The notes under the pieces are model-generated. The model did not search any database. It saw only the letters and a program-made list of their open reading frames with translations, and had not been told where the DNA came from. A program made the translations under genes and the position numbers. Below, one piece after another: positions 51,271 to 58,920 of a stretch of 64,000 nucleotides of DNA. The DNA lies in the NCBI GenBank assembly GCA_959607825.1, contig CAUHNW010000014.1, forward strand, positions 1 through 64,000, read 5' to 3'. How positions within the stretch are numbered: position 1 is the stretch's first letter; every line of letters starts with the position of its first letter. The stretch is from HGM13006 sp900757695 (lineage in GTDB: Bacteria; Bacillota; Clostridia; Oscillospirales; Oscillospiraceae).

Positions 51271-51930
51271 GTGCATACAGGGAAAGAGAATGGACGTGCC
51301 GGAAAGCACTTTCGCCCCGGACAGATGACCGGAGCGATGCTGGTGCAGTATATCATGGCGCTGGTGGGCGTTGCCATGCTGGTCTTCGTAGCCGGAGTGC
51401 TCAGCTGGCGGGTGCGGAATTATCTGGGCAACCGGGAGATGTACAACTGGGTTTATCGTGCCCTGCAGTGGATGTCCGATCAGGTGCTGCTGGTGATCCT
51501 GGCCCTGTGTCTGGGCGGATGGGCCATTGTGACCTATCACTATCTGGCACGCCCGATCCGATATTTGGATGAGATGACAAAAGCGGCGGAGCAGCTGATC
51601 GAAAAGCCGGAAAAGCCCGTATCCCTTCCCTATGCCCTGCGGGGAGAGGAGGCACTGCTCAATGAACTGCGGGAAAAGTCCCTGCACCGGGCAGAGCAGA
51701 AGAGGCAGGATGCCACACTGGATACCCGGCACCTCCATGAGCTGGCCCGGAGTGCCGGAATGGCCGCACAGGAGCTGATCCGGGAGGTGGATCGGCAGGC
51801 CCGGAACGGCGATGTGCCGGAGCAGCAGACCGTAGAAAAAGCTCGCTGGATAGAGGGCCAGATCCGTATGCTATACGATCTCACCGCCGAGCCGGAGCAA
51901 GAGAATGTGAACGCTTCCAGTTCACGGTAA
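51271..51930 (+). CDS. Sensor-kinase-like N-terminal half (two TM + HAMP) without kinase core
   Basis: This 219-residue protein has TM1 (about 21-45), a short extracytoplasmic loop, TM2 (71-91), then a HAMP-like and coiled-coil region (PIRYLDEMTKAAEQLIEKPE, then LLNELREKSLHRAEQKRQDA). This matches the input end of VanS-like histidine kinases. The expected H-box (such as HDLRTPL) is replaced by HLHELARSAG, and the ATP-binding domain is absent. The frame ends normally at 51930 with no sign of a frameshifted kinase part behind it. It is a GTG start with AAAGGAGG upstream. It may be a truncated relic, or a small membrane protein that modulates a kinase. Confidence 0.6.
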   Translation: MHTGKENGRAGKHFRPGQMTGAMLVQYIMALVGVAMLVFVAGVLSWRVRNYLGNREMYNWVYRALQWMSDQVLLVILALCLGGWAIVTYHYLARPIRYLDEMTKAAEQLIEKPEKPVSLPYALRGEEALLNELREKSLHRAEQKRQDATLDTRHLHELARSAGMAAQELIREVDRQARNGDVPEQQTVEKARWIEGQIRMLYDLTAEPEQENVNASSSR

Positions 51931-52190
51931 GATTGATTTTTCGTCCATGCCGGAAGACGGGGAAAGAAAAAATTTTTCTTGTTTCATTTGTCCTCTGAGG
52001 CGCATTTCCGAGCTTTGCGGACAGGTGGGGTGAACCCCTTCCGGCGCATAGCTTTTCGCCTGCGAAAGAGGTAAAATTGCAGAAAAACCCAAGCAATCCG
52101 GTTTGTTTTTTACCTGCATACGTTATGGAAACCCGGCCCCAGCATAGGGGGACGCAGGTCCGTGAAAACCGCAAAAACCACAAGATGTTG
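51931..52190. other. Long hairpin-rich intergenic segment, function unknown
   Basis: About 260 bases without a gene before the nrdD promoter region. Local hairpins include TCCG...CGGA and GGGGTGAACCCC (52009-52041 region), TTTCGCCTGCGAAA (about 52053-52066), and a two-tier structure with arms ACCTGC and GCAGGT (about 52112-52160) enclosing CCCCAGCATAGGGG. It could be a small RNA or a long leader. I could not match it to a known riboswitch. Confidence 0.35.
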
Positions 52191-52207
52191 TTTTTGTAAG
52201 CAAACTG

Positions 52208-52223
52208 ACACTAAATGTAGTAA
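52208..52223 (+). promoter_or_regulatory. NrdR box upstream of nrdD
   Basis: ACACTAAATGTAGTAA matches the NrdR consensus (ACACTATATATAGTGT) at 12 of 16 positions and lies 30 bases upstream of the -10. A second canonical box at the usual 31-33 base spacing is not evident; a weaker AT-rich candidate overlaps the -10. Confidence 0.6.
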
Positions 52224-52250
52224 TTTTGTTCTTGCATTCCTGCGGCCATG

Positions 52251-52259
52251 TGCTATAAT
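52251..52259 (+). promoter_or_regulatory. Extended -10 promoter for nrdDG-dut
   Basis: TG-C-TATAAT at 52251-52259. The -35 is weak (TTGCAT, 52232-52237). The predicted leader to the nrdD start is about 125 bases. Confidence 0.65.
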
Positions 52260-52309
52260 ATGCCTACTGAAAAATTCATTAGACCAAAGACGGCTACGGC
52301 TGCCTTCTA

Positions 52310-52369
52310 TTCATCGGAGTGCCCCCGGCGCTTCGATGAACTTGTGTCAGGCGGCCTTCGGGAAGGGCC
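52310..52369 (+). ncRNA. Structured 5' leader of nrdD (two hairpins)
   Basis: A 14-base stem with two wobble pairs (52310-52323 / 52327-52340, loop CCC) is followed by a second hairpin GGCCTT/AAGGGCC (52353-52369). The second ends just before the ribosome binding site at 52379. No T-tract follows, so this is not an obvious terminator; it may stabilise the mRNA or gate translation. Confidence 0.5.
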
Positions 52370-52390
52370 CATGTGAACGGAGGAAGAACT

Positions 52391-54520
52391 ATGCAGGTTG
52401 TAAAAAGAGACGGTTCGATTGTTGCTTTTGACCGAAGCAAGATCGTATCCGCAATTCAGAAGGCAAACAGCTCCGTAGACGAAGAAGATCGAATCGATCA
52501 GGAGACCATTGAAGAAATTACGCAGTCCATTGAGCGGCGGCATAAAAGCCGGCTGCTGGTGGAGGATATTCAGGACATGGTAGAAAAAAAGCTCATGGCC
52601 AAAAAGAAATATGTGCTGGCCAAGAACTACATCATCTACCGCTATAACCGTGCACTGATCCGCAAGCAGAATACCACCGATGAGAGTATCCTGAGCCTGC
52701 TCCACAATACCAATAAAGAGCTGGCAGAGGAGAACAGCAACAAGAATACCGTGATCGCCTCTACGCAGCGGGACTATATCGCAGGAGAGGTATCCCGGGA
52801 TCTTACCCGGCGGATTCTCTTGCCGGAAAAGATCTCCAAGGCCCATGACGAGGGCGTGCTCCACTTTCATGATGCGGACTATTTTGTGCAGCCCATCTTC
52901 AACTGCTGCCTCATCAACATCGGCGACATGCTGGACAACGGCACCATGATGAACGGCAAACTCATTGAGTCTCCCAAGAGCTTTCAGGTGGCCTGCAACG
53001 TTATGACCCAGATCATTGCCAATGTAGCCTCCAACCAGTACGGCGGTCAGAGTGTGGACGTGAGCCATCTGGGCAAGTATCTGCGGCGGAGCTACAATAA
53101 GTTCAAGCAGCGGATCACGGATGAATGTCAGGGGGAGAACGTATCGGAGGAGCTGATCGAAAAGCTCACCCGGGAGCGCCTTCAGGAAGAGCTGAAATCC
53201 GGTGTCCAGACCATTCAGTATCAGATCAATACCCTTATGACCACCAACGGTCAGTCTCCCTTTGTGACGCTGTTCCTGTATCTCAAGGAAGGGGATCCCT
53301 ACATCAAGGAAAATGCCATGATCGTGGAGGAGATCCTGCGGCAGCGGCTGGAGGGCATCAAGAATGCCTCCGGTGTCTATGTGACCCCGGCGTTCCCCAA
53401 GCTGGTTTACGTTCTGGACGAGAACAACTGCCTCCGGGGCGGGGAGTATGACTACATCACCCGTCTGGCGGTGAAGTGCTCCGCCAAGCGGATGTATCCA
53501 GACTATATCTCCGCCAAAAAAATGCGGGAGAATTATGAGGGCAATGTATTTGCGCCCATGGGCTGTCGTTCCTTCCTGGCACCATGGAAGGACGAAAATG
53601 GCGAGTACAAGTTCGAGGGCCGCTTCAATCAGGGCGTTGTGTCCATCAATCTGCCCCAGATCGGTATTCTCTGCAAGGGAGACGAGGAAAAGTTCTGGTC
53701 GATGCTGGATGAACGGCTGGAGCTGTGCTTTGAGGCGCTGATGTGCCGGCACAATGCCCTGAAGGGCGTGCTCAGCGATGTCAGCCCGGTACACTGGCAG
53801 TACGGCGCCATTGCACGTCTGAAAAAGGGCGAGACCATTGACCGGTTCCTCTATGGCGGCTATTCCTCTATCTCTCTGGGCTATATTGGCCTCTATGAGC
53901 TGACCATGCTCATGAAGGGCGTCAGCCAGACGGATCCCGTTGGAGAGGAGTTTGCGGTTCGGGTGATGAAGCACCTGCGGGAGACCTGTGACCGCTGGAA
54001 GGCGGAGACCAACATCGGCTTTGCCCTCTACGGCACCCCCGCCGAGAGCCTCTGCTACCGCTTTGCACGGATCGATAAGGAACGCTTCGGCACCATTCCC
54101 AATGTCACGGACAAGGGCTACTATACCAACTCCTATCATGTGGATGTAAGAGAAGAGATCGATGCCTTCTCCAAGTTCGATTTTGAGAGCCAGTTTCAGG
54201 CCATCTCCTCCGGCGGAGCCATCAGTTATGTGGAGATCCCCAATATGCGCCATAACCTTACGGCACTGGCCGAGGTGGTGCAGTACATCTACGACAATAT
54301 CCAGTATGCGGAGTTCAATACCAAGAGCGACTATTGTCAGGTCTGCGGCTTTGACGGGGAGATCATCATCAACGATGACTACCAGTGGCAGTGCCCCAAC
54401 TGCGGCAATACGGATCAAAGCCGCATGAACGTGACCCGCCGTACCTGCGGCTATCTGGGGGAGAACTACTGGAATGAGGGCAAAACCAAAGAGATCAAGG
54501 CAAGGGTGATGCACCTGTGA
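52391..54520 (+). CDS. nrdD: Anaerobic ribonucleoside-triphosphate reductase (class III)
   Basis: This 709-residue glycyl-radical enzyme reduces NTPs to dNTPs in anaerobes. It has an N-terminal ATP-cone (VVKRDGSIVAFDRSKIVSAI), the finger/catalytic barrel with FHDADYFVQPIFNCCLINIG and CNVMTQIIANVASNQYGGQS, the C-terminal zinc site (CQVCGFDG, CPNCGN) and the radical-site RRTCGYLGEN with Gly687. It is activated by NrdG, encoded next with an overlapping GTGA. ATG 52391 follows GGAGGAAG. Control by NrdR is likely. Confidence 0.97.
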   Translation: MQVVKRDGSIVAFDRSKIVSAIQKANSSVDEEDRIDQETIEEITQSIERRHKSRLLVEDIQDMVEKKLMAKKKYVLAKNYIIYRYNRALIRKQNTTDESILSLLHNTNKELAEENSNKNTVIASTQRDYIAGEVSRDLTRRILLPEKISKAHDEGVLHFHDADYFVQPIFNCCLINIGDMLDNGTMMNGKLIESPKSFQVACNVMTQIIANVASNQYGGQSVDVSHLGKYLRRSYNKFKQRITDECQGENVSEELIEKLTRERLQEELKSGVQTIQYQINTLMTTNGQSPFVTLFLYLKEGDPYIKENAMIVEEILRQRLEGIKNASGVYVTPAFPKLVYVLDENNCLRGGEYDYITRLAVKCSAKRMYPDYISAKKMRENYEGNVFAPMGCRSFLAPWKDENGEYKFEGRFNQGVVSINLPQIGILCKGDEEKFWSMLDERLELCFEALMCRHNALKGVLSDVSPVHWQYGAIARLKKGETIDRFLYGGYSSISLGYIGLYELTMLMKGVSQTDPVGEEFAVRVMKHLRETCDRWKAETNIGFALYGTPAESLCYRFARIDKERFGTIPNVTDKGYYTNSYHVDVREEIDAFSKFDFESQFQAISSGGAISYVEIPNMRHNLTALAEVVQYIYDNIQYAEFNTKSDYCQVCGFDGEIIINDDYQWQCPNCGNTDQSRMNVTRRTCGYLGENYWNEGKTKEIKARVMHL

Positions 54521-55050
54521 ATTATTCATTGATCAAGTGGCGGGATATCGCCGATGGCCCGGGCATTCGGGTGAGCCTGTTTGTATCCGGCTGCCGCCAT
54601 CACTGCAAGGGCTGCTTCAATGCGGAGACTTGGAGCTTTACCGCAGGAAAGCCCTATACGGAAGCCGTGCAGGAATCCATTCTGAAAGGGATGGAAAAGC
54701 CCTATATTCTGGGGCTGACCCTGCTGGGCGGCGAGCCCTTTGAGCCGGAAAACCAGCCCCATGTGCTGGCCCTGTGCCGGAAGGTTCGGGAGCGGTTCCC
54801 GGGAAAGACCATCTGGTGCTATTCCGGCTATACGCTGGAAACGGACATGCTGGCGGGAAAGCTTGGCCCACGGGACGTTACCATGGAGCTGCTCTCCCTT
54901 CTGGATGTGCTGGTGGACGGGGAGTTCCACGAGGCGGAGAAGAATCCTCAGCTCCGGTTCCGGGGCTCCGGAAACCAGCGGATCATCGACGTAAAGGAAA
55001 CCTTAAAGACAGGAAGCACCGTCCTGTGGGACGGCGGAAAGGAGCCGTAA
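54517..55050 (+). CDS. nrdG: Anaerobic ribonucleotide reductase activase (radical SAM)
   Basis: This 177-residue radical SAM protein makes the glycyl radical on NrdD. The cluster motif is C26, C30, C33 in FVSGCRHHCKGCFNAETW; then TLLGGEPFEPENQP (SAM contact) and TIWCYSGYTLE. The start is GTG 54517 overlapping the nrdD stop. Its own stop TAA shares a base with the dut ATG. Confidence 0.96.
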   Translation: MNYSLIKWRDIADGPGIRVSLFVSGCRHHCKGCFNAETWSFTAGKPYTEAVQESILKGMEKPYILGLTLLGGEPFEPENQPHVLALCRKVRERFPGKTIWCYSGYTLETDMLAGKLGPRDVTMELLSLLDVLVDGEFHEAEKNPQLRFRGSGNQRIIDVKETLKTGSTVLWDGGKEP

Positions 55051-55481
55051 TGAGATTTCAGAAGCTGCGCCCCGGCGCCATCACACCCACCTACGGCTCG
55101 CCGGAGGCGGCAGGGGCGGATCTATATGCATGTCTGGAGGCACCGCTGACCATTGCACCGGGAGAGACTGCAAAGATCCCCACCGGGATCGCCATGGAAA
55201 TCCCCACGGGATATGCTGGGCTGATTTTTGCCCGCAGCAGCTTGGGGGTCAAGCGGGGACTGGCACCGGCCAATAAGGTCGGCGTGGTGGATTCCGACTA
55301 TCGGGGAGAATTTTTGATCTTCCTCTACAACCAGTCTCAGGAGCCCCAGACCGTTGCGCCCGGAGAGCGGGTGGCACAGCTGGTGATCGTTCCGGTCCGG
55401 CAGGCACACTTTGAGGAAGTGGATACGCTGGAAGAGACTCAGCGGGGACAGGGGGGCTTTGGCTCCACCGGGAGGTTCTGA
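55050..55481 (+). CDS. dut: dUTP diphosphatase
   Basis: This 143-residue trimeric dUTPase has the five motifs in order: AGADLYACLEAP, FARSSLGVKRGL, NKVGVVDSDYRGEF, GERVAQLVIVPV and RGQGGFGSTGRF. It removes dUTP and supplies dUMP. It is tightly joined to nrdG, completing a dNTP-supply operon. Confidence 0.96.
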   Translation: MRFQKLRPGAITPTYGSPEAAGADLYACLEAPLTIAPGETAKIPTGIAMEIPTGYAGLIFARSSLGVKRGLAPANKVGVVDSDYRGEFLIFLYNQSQEPQTVAPGERVAQLVIVPVRQAHFEEVDTLEETQRGQGGFGSTGRF

Positions 55482-55482
55482 G

Positions 55483-55887
55483 ATGAGGACATCCAAGGCC
55501 CTTTATGCGCTCCTGACCGCAGCCTCCGGCGTCTTTATGCTGCTGGGCTGGCAGCTTCTTCTGATGGGGAGCACCCTTTCGCCGCTGCCCTTTGGGGCGT
55601 TTCCCAGTATTGTGATTGCGGCGATGATGACCTCCACTGGTGCATTTGCGGCTTTTGCGGTGCTCTGTGCGCTGCTCTATGGAATGGTCTTTACTGCGCT
55701 GTACTTTGCATGGAAGCGGAAGCCATGGGCGGTGGTGGCCGGGACATTGCTCTACTGCCTGGATATGGCGGCGGCGCTGGTGTTTACGGCTTTTTCATGG
55801 TGGTTTCTGCTGGGAATTGCTGTGGATGTGGTGCTCATTGTCATGCTGTGGCGGATGTACGTTCTGGCCGGGAAGCAGACTGGATAA
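55483..55887 (+). CDS. Small four-TM membrane protein, unknown function
   Basis: This 134-residue protein has four hydrophobic segments (about 5-28, 40-72, 82-102 and 104-126) and almost no soluble domain. It begins one base after the dut stop with GGGAGG upstream and is followed by a terminator, so it ends the nrdD-nrdG-dut operon. I do not recognise the family; it may be an integral membrane helper unrelated to nucleotide metabolism. Confidence 0.65.
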   Translation: MRTSKALYALLTAASGVFMLLGWQLLLMGSTLSPLPFGAFPSIVIAAMMTSTGAFAAFAVLCALLYGMVFTALYFAWKRKPWAVVAGTLLYCLDMAAALVFTAFSWWFLLGIAVDVVLIVMLWRMYVLAGKQTG

Positions 55888-55918
55888 CCGGCTTACATTG
55901 GATAAGATGAATCTCAGG

Positions 55919-55951
55919 TGCGCCGCAAGCTCTGCTGCGGCGCATTTTTTT
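55919..55951 (+). terminator. Terminator of the nrdDG-dut operon
   Basis: A perfect 9-base GC-rich stem (55919-55927 / 55936-55944), with seven Ts after it. Confidence 0.9.
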
Positions 55952-56013
55952 CTGCAAAATACACATTTTTCCGGCAAAAAATACGAAATGTCCATGTACT
56001 TTCGTGAAATAGC

Positions 56014-56022
56014 TGGTATAAT
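56014..56022 (+). promoter_or_regulatory. Extended -10 promoter for the LTA-synthase-like gene
   Basis: TG-G-TATAAT at 56014-56022 without a clear -35. Confidence 0.6.
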
Positions 56023-56077
56023 ACTGTTTACTGCATAGAATTGGTGCAGAGCATTTTTTACAAGGAGCCTTTTGATT

Positions 56078-58231
56078 ATGTCATGTACCAGGCGGTCGGC
56101 ACGAGTCAGTGCCATTATCTGCTTTTTGTTAATGTTTTTTTCGGTGACCCGGTTTCAGGATTTTCTGGATCAGGAAGCGTGGGGACAGACCATGCTGCTG
56201 GTTTCATTGGGTGCGGCTTTTTTGGTGTTTCCCGGTGCTGCGGTAAAATGGGAGAAGGGCTGGGTACGCTGCATACTGATGATGCTGCTTATGGCGGCGG
56301 CGCCCTTTGTGATGCTCATCGCAGTTGAGCGCCTCAACGGGAACTTTATTACGGAATTTCTGATCCCCAAAGAGGACATCTGGGAGAACTATGTGGTCTA
56401 CCTGCTGCTGTATATTGCCGTGTTTGCGGTCAGCGGCAGCGTGCGGGTCTCGGTGATGACAGTCAGCCCGGTGCTGCTGCTCTTTGGCATTGCCAATATG
56501 TATGTGAAGGAGTTCAAGGGCAGCCCGCTGGTGCCCATGGATTTTTCCAGCATCAAGACTGCGGGCAATGTGGCTGCGGGCTATACCTATGAAATTGGCT
56601 TTGAGATCGCCTTCGGGGTCTGCCTGACGGCCATGCTCATGGCGATGGCATGCAGGCTTGCCATGCCGAAAAAAGGACGACCGGCCAGAATTGCCCTGCG
56701 GCTGCTGAGCCTTTTGGTGGTAGGGGGCCTTGCCTATACCTTCTATTATACGGATACCGTGGCGGACTACGGCCTGAAGCCGGATTTCTTCAACCAGACC
56801 CGAGGCTATAAAAACCACGGGGCGGTGCTGGAATTTACCCTGAATACCAAATACTTAAAGCTTATGACACCCACGGGCTACGATGCCGGGCAGATTGAGG
56901 GGATCGTGGACAACAGCATTGCAGAAAATGGGACGCCCAATATTCTGGAAACCGCTTTGGTGCGGCAGGGAATGGATGCACAGGAGGCTTCCGAAAAGAC
57001 AAATGTTCCAACTGCGGTAGAGCAGGGGAAAACACCGAACATCATTGTCATTATGAACGAGAGCTTCTCTGATCTGTCTGTGGTGGGGGATATCGAGACA
57101 AACGTGCCCTATATGCCCTATATCGACAGCATCAAGGACGAGACCATTCAGGGCAATGTCTATGTTTCTACCATCGGAACGGGTACCTCCAATACAGAAT
57201 ATGAGTTTTTGACCGGGAATACCATGGCCTTTTTGCCTGCGGGCAGCAACGCCTATCAGCTCTATGTGCAGGAGCAGCAGCCTAGTCTGGTGTCTACCCT
57301 GATGTCGCAGGGGTTTTCGGCCAATGCGTTCCATCCTTATTTTGAATCCAGCTGGAACCGGCCGCAGGTCTACGAGGATATGGGCTTTGAGGATTTTATC
57401 TCGGTGGAGGATCTGTTCGGGCAGGAGCTGGTGGATAAGTATGTAAACTCCGGCTACAGCTATAATCTCTATAAGCGGCTGCTGCGGCAGAAGTATCCCG
57501 GGGAAAAGATCCTGCTGCGCCGCTTTGTGTCGGATGCCTATGACTTCAAAACCATTGAAAAAATGTATGAGGAAAAGGATCCTGACCAGCCCATGTTCCT
57601 GTTCAACGTTACCATGCAGAACCATTCCAGCTATAATCAGAAATATGACAACTTTGAGCAGGAGGTCTATCTGACCTCTACCAAGGGCGATTATCCCAAG
57701 ACGGATCAATACCTCTCCCTGATTAAAAAGACGGATGAGGCCTTTGAGGAGCTGCTGAACTATTTCAAGACCGTGGATGAGCCTACCATTATTCTGATGT
57801 TTGGCGACCATCAGCCTTTTATTGAGGATAGCTTTTACTCCGAGGTCATGGGCCAGAGCATCAGCGAAATGGATGGGGAGACCCAGCAGAAGCGGTACAT
57901 TACCCGTTTTATCCTCTGGGCCAACTACGATATCCCCACAGGATGGGTGGACGAGATCAGCATGAACTATCTTGGCACCCTGCTGACGCAGGTCTCCGGG
58001 CTTCAGATGACGAAGTACAATCAGTATTTGGCGGGGCTTTACACCAAGCTTCCGGTGATCACCGCCATGGGCTGCCGGGATGCGCAGGGAGACTTTTTCC
58101 AGGCGGATGAAGAAAATCCACTGGAGTCGGAAATTACCGGCTACCGAAACGTGGCCTATAACAATCTGGCGGATCTTAAAAATCGAGCCACCAGTGTGTT
58201 CTATTTACAGGGCAGCGCCCCTGCTTCCTGA
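56078..58231 (+). CDS. LTA synthase family protein
   Basis: This 717-residue protein has about six TM helices in the first 240 residues and an extracellular sulfatase-fold domain. Metal and nucleophile motifs are IIVIMNESFSDLSVVG (Glu ligand), STIGTGTSNTEYEFLTGNTM (nucleophile Thr), TMQNHSSYNQKY and LMFGDHQPFIE (Asp-His). LtaS transfers glycerol-phosphate from phosphatidylglycerol to build lipoteichoic acid; this subgroup is widespread in Clostridia and may make related glycerophosphate polymers. ATG 56078 has AAGGAG 10 bases upstream; TTG 56072 is too close. Confidence 0.9.
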   Translation: MSCTRRSARVSAIICFLLMFFSVTRFQDFLDQEAWGQTMLLVSLGAAFLVFPGAAVKWEKGWVRCILMMLLMAAAPFVMLIAVERLNGNFITEFLIPKEDIWENYVVYLLLYIAVFAVSGSVRVSVMTVSPVLLLFGIANMYVKEFKGSPLVPMDFSSIKTAGNVAAGYTYEIGFEIAFGVCLTAMLMAMACRLAMPKKGRPARIALRLLSLLVVGGLAYTFYYTDTVADYGLKPDFFNQTRGYKNHGAVLEFTLNTKYLKLMTPTGYDAGQIEGIVDNSIAENGTPNILETALVRQGMDAQEASEKTNVPTAVEQGKTPNIIVIMNESFSDLSVVGDIETNVPYMPYIDSIKDETIQGNVYVSTIGTGTSNTEYEFLTGNTMAFLPAGSNAYQLYVQEQQPSLVSTLMSQGFSANAFHPYFESSWNRPQVYEDMGFEDFISVEDLFGQELVDKYVNSGYSYNLYKRLLRQKYPGEKILLRRFVSDAYDFKTIEKMYEEKDPDQPMFLFNVTMQNHSSYNQKYDNFEQEVYLTSTKGDYPKTDQYLSLIKKTDEAFEELLNYFKTVDEPTIILMFGDHQPFIEDSFYSEVMGQSISEMDGETQQKRYITRFILWANYDIPTGWVDEISMNYLGTLLTQVSGLQMTKYNQYLAGLYTKLPVITAMGCRDAQGDFFQADEENPLESEITGYRNVAYNNLADLKNRATSVFYLQGSAPAS

Positions 58232-58236
58232 ATTGC

Positions 58237-58276
58237 AAACCATGCCGTAGGAGAATCTTGCGGCATGGTTTTTTCT
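58237..58276 (+). terminator. Terminator after the LTA-synthase-like gene
   Basis: An 11-base stem (58237-58247 / 58261-58271) with a 13-base loop and a T6 run. Confidence 0.88.
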
Positions 58277-58362
58277 TCGGTATCATGAAAAATGAAATGG
58301 GAATGGAATAAACGAAGCGAACTTGCGTCTTAGCAGATAGAAGTAAAAAGGGAGGTGTGGTT

Positions 58363-58920
58363 GTGGAAGATCGTGAAATTGTGCGGCTGTATCTCAGTCG
58401 AAATGAACAGGCCATATCGGCCAGCCGGAGCAAATATGGGGCATTCCTCTATGGGATTGCCATGAACATTCTGCGGCAGCCGGAGGATGCCGAGGAATGC
58501 GAAAGCGATACCTATTACAGTGCATGGCGTCACATTCCGCCGGATGAGCCATGGGCCCTGCGCAGCTATTTGGGGAAGATCACAAGGTATCTGTCCATTT
58601 CCCGGTATCGAATGCGCCATGCGGCAAAACGGGACTGCAATATGGAGCGGATGCTGGATGAGCTGGAGCAGTGCATTCCAGATTCAAGTGATCCACAACA
58701 GGAGCTGGAGGCCAGAGAGGCGGGGAAATACATCAGTACATGGCTGGAGACACAGCGGAAGGAAAACAGGCTGCTGTTTATTCGCCGATACTGGTATGGA
58801 GATACGCTGGAGGAGCTGTCAAGCGCCTTTGGAATGCCGAAAGCACGGATCTCCCAGCGGCTCAGTCGCCTGCGGGGAAGGCTCAAGGCATATTTGGAGC
58901 AGCAGGGGGTGTCCCTATGA
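58363..58920 (+). CDS. RNA polymerase sigma-70 family (ECF-like) factor
   Basis: This 185-residue sigma factor has region 2 (YGAFLYGIAMNILRQPEDAE, ECESDTYYSAWRHIPP) and region 4 (FIRRYWYGDTLEELSSAFGM, then PKARISQRLSRLRGRLKAYL), with no region 3, so it is of the ECF type. It is translationally coupled (ATGA) to a single-TM protein that is probably its anti-sigma factor. A GTG at 58363 is placed 7 bases after AAAGGGAGG; the GTG at 58357 is too near. Confidence 0.88.
   Translation: MEDREIVRLYLSRNEQAISASRSKYGAFLYGIAMNILRQPEDAEECESDTYYSAWRHIPPDEPWALRSYLGKITRYLSISRYRMRHAAKRDCNMERMLDELEQCIPDSSDPQQELEAREAGKYISTWLETQRKENRLLFIRRYWYGDTLEELSSAFGMPKARISQRLSRLRGRLKAYLEQQGVSL

Noticed and set aside
51960..52190. 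Possible ydaO (c-di-AMP) or SRP RNA element
   Set aside because: GGGGTGAA is reminiscent of ydaO and CAGGTCCG of SRP RNA, but the other obligatory segments are absent.
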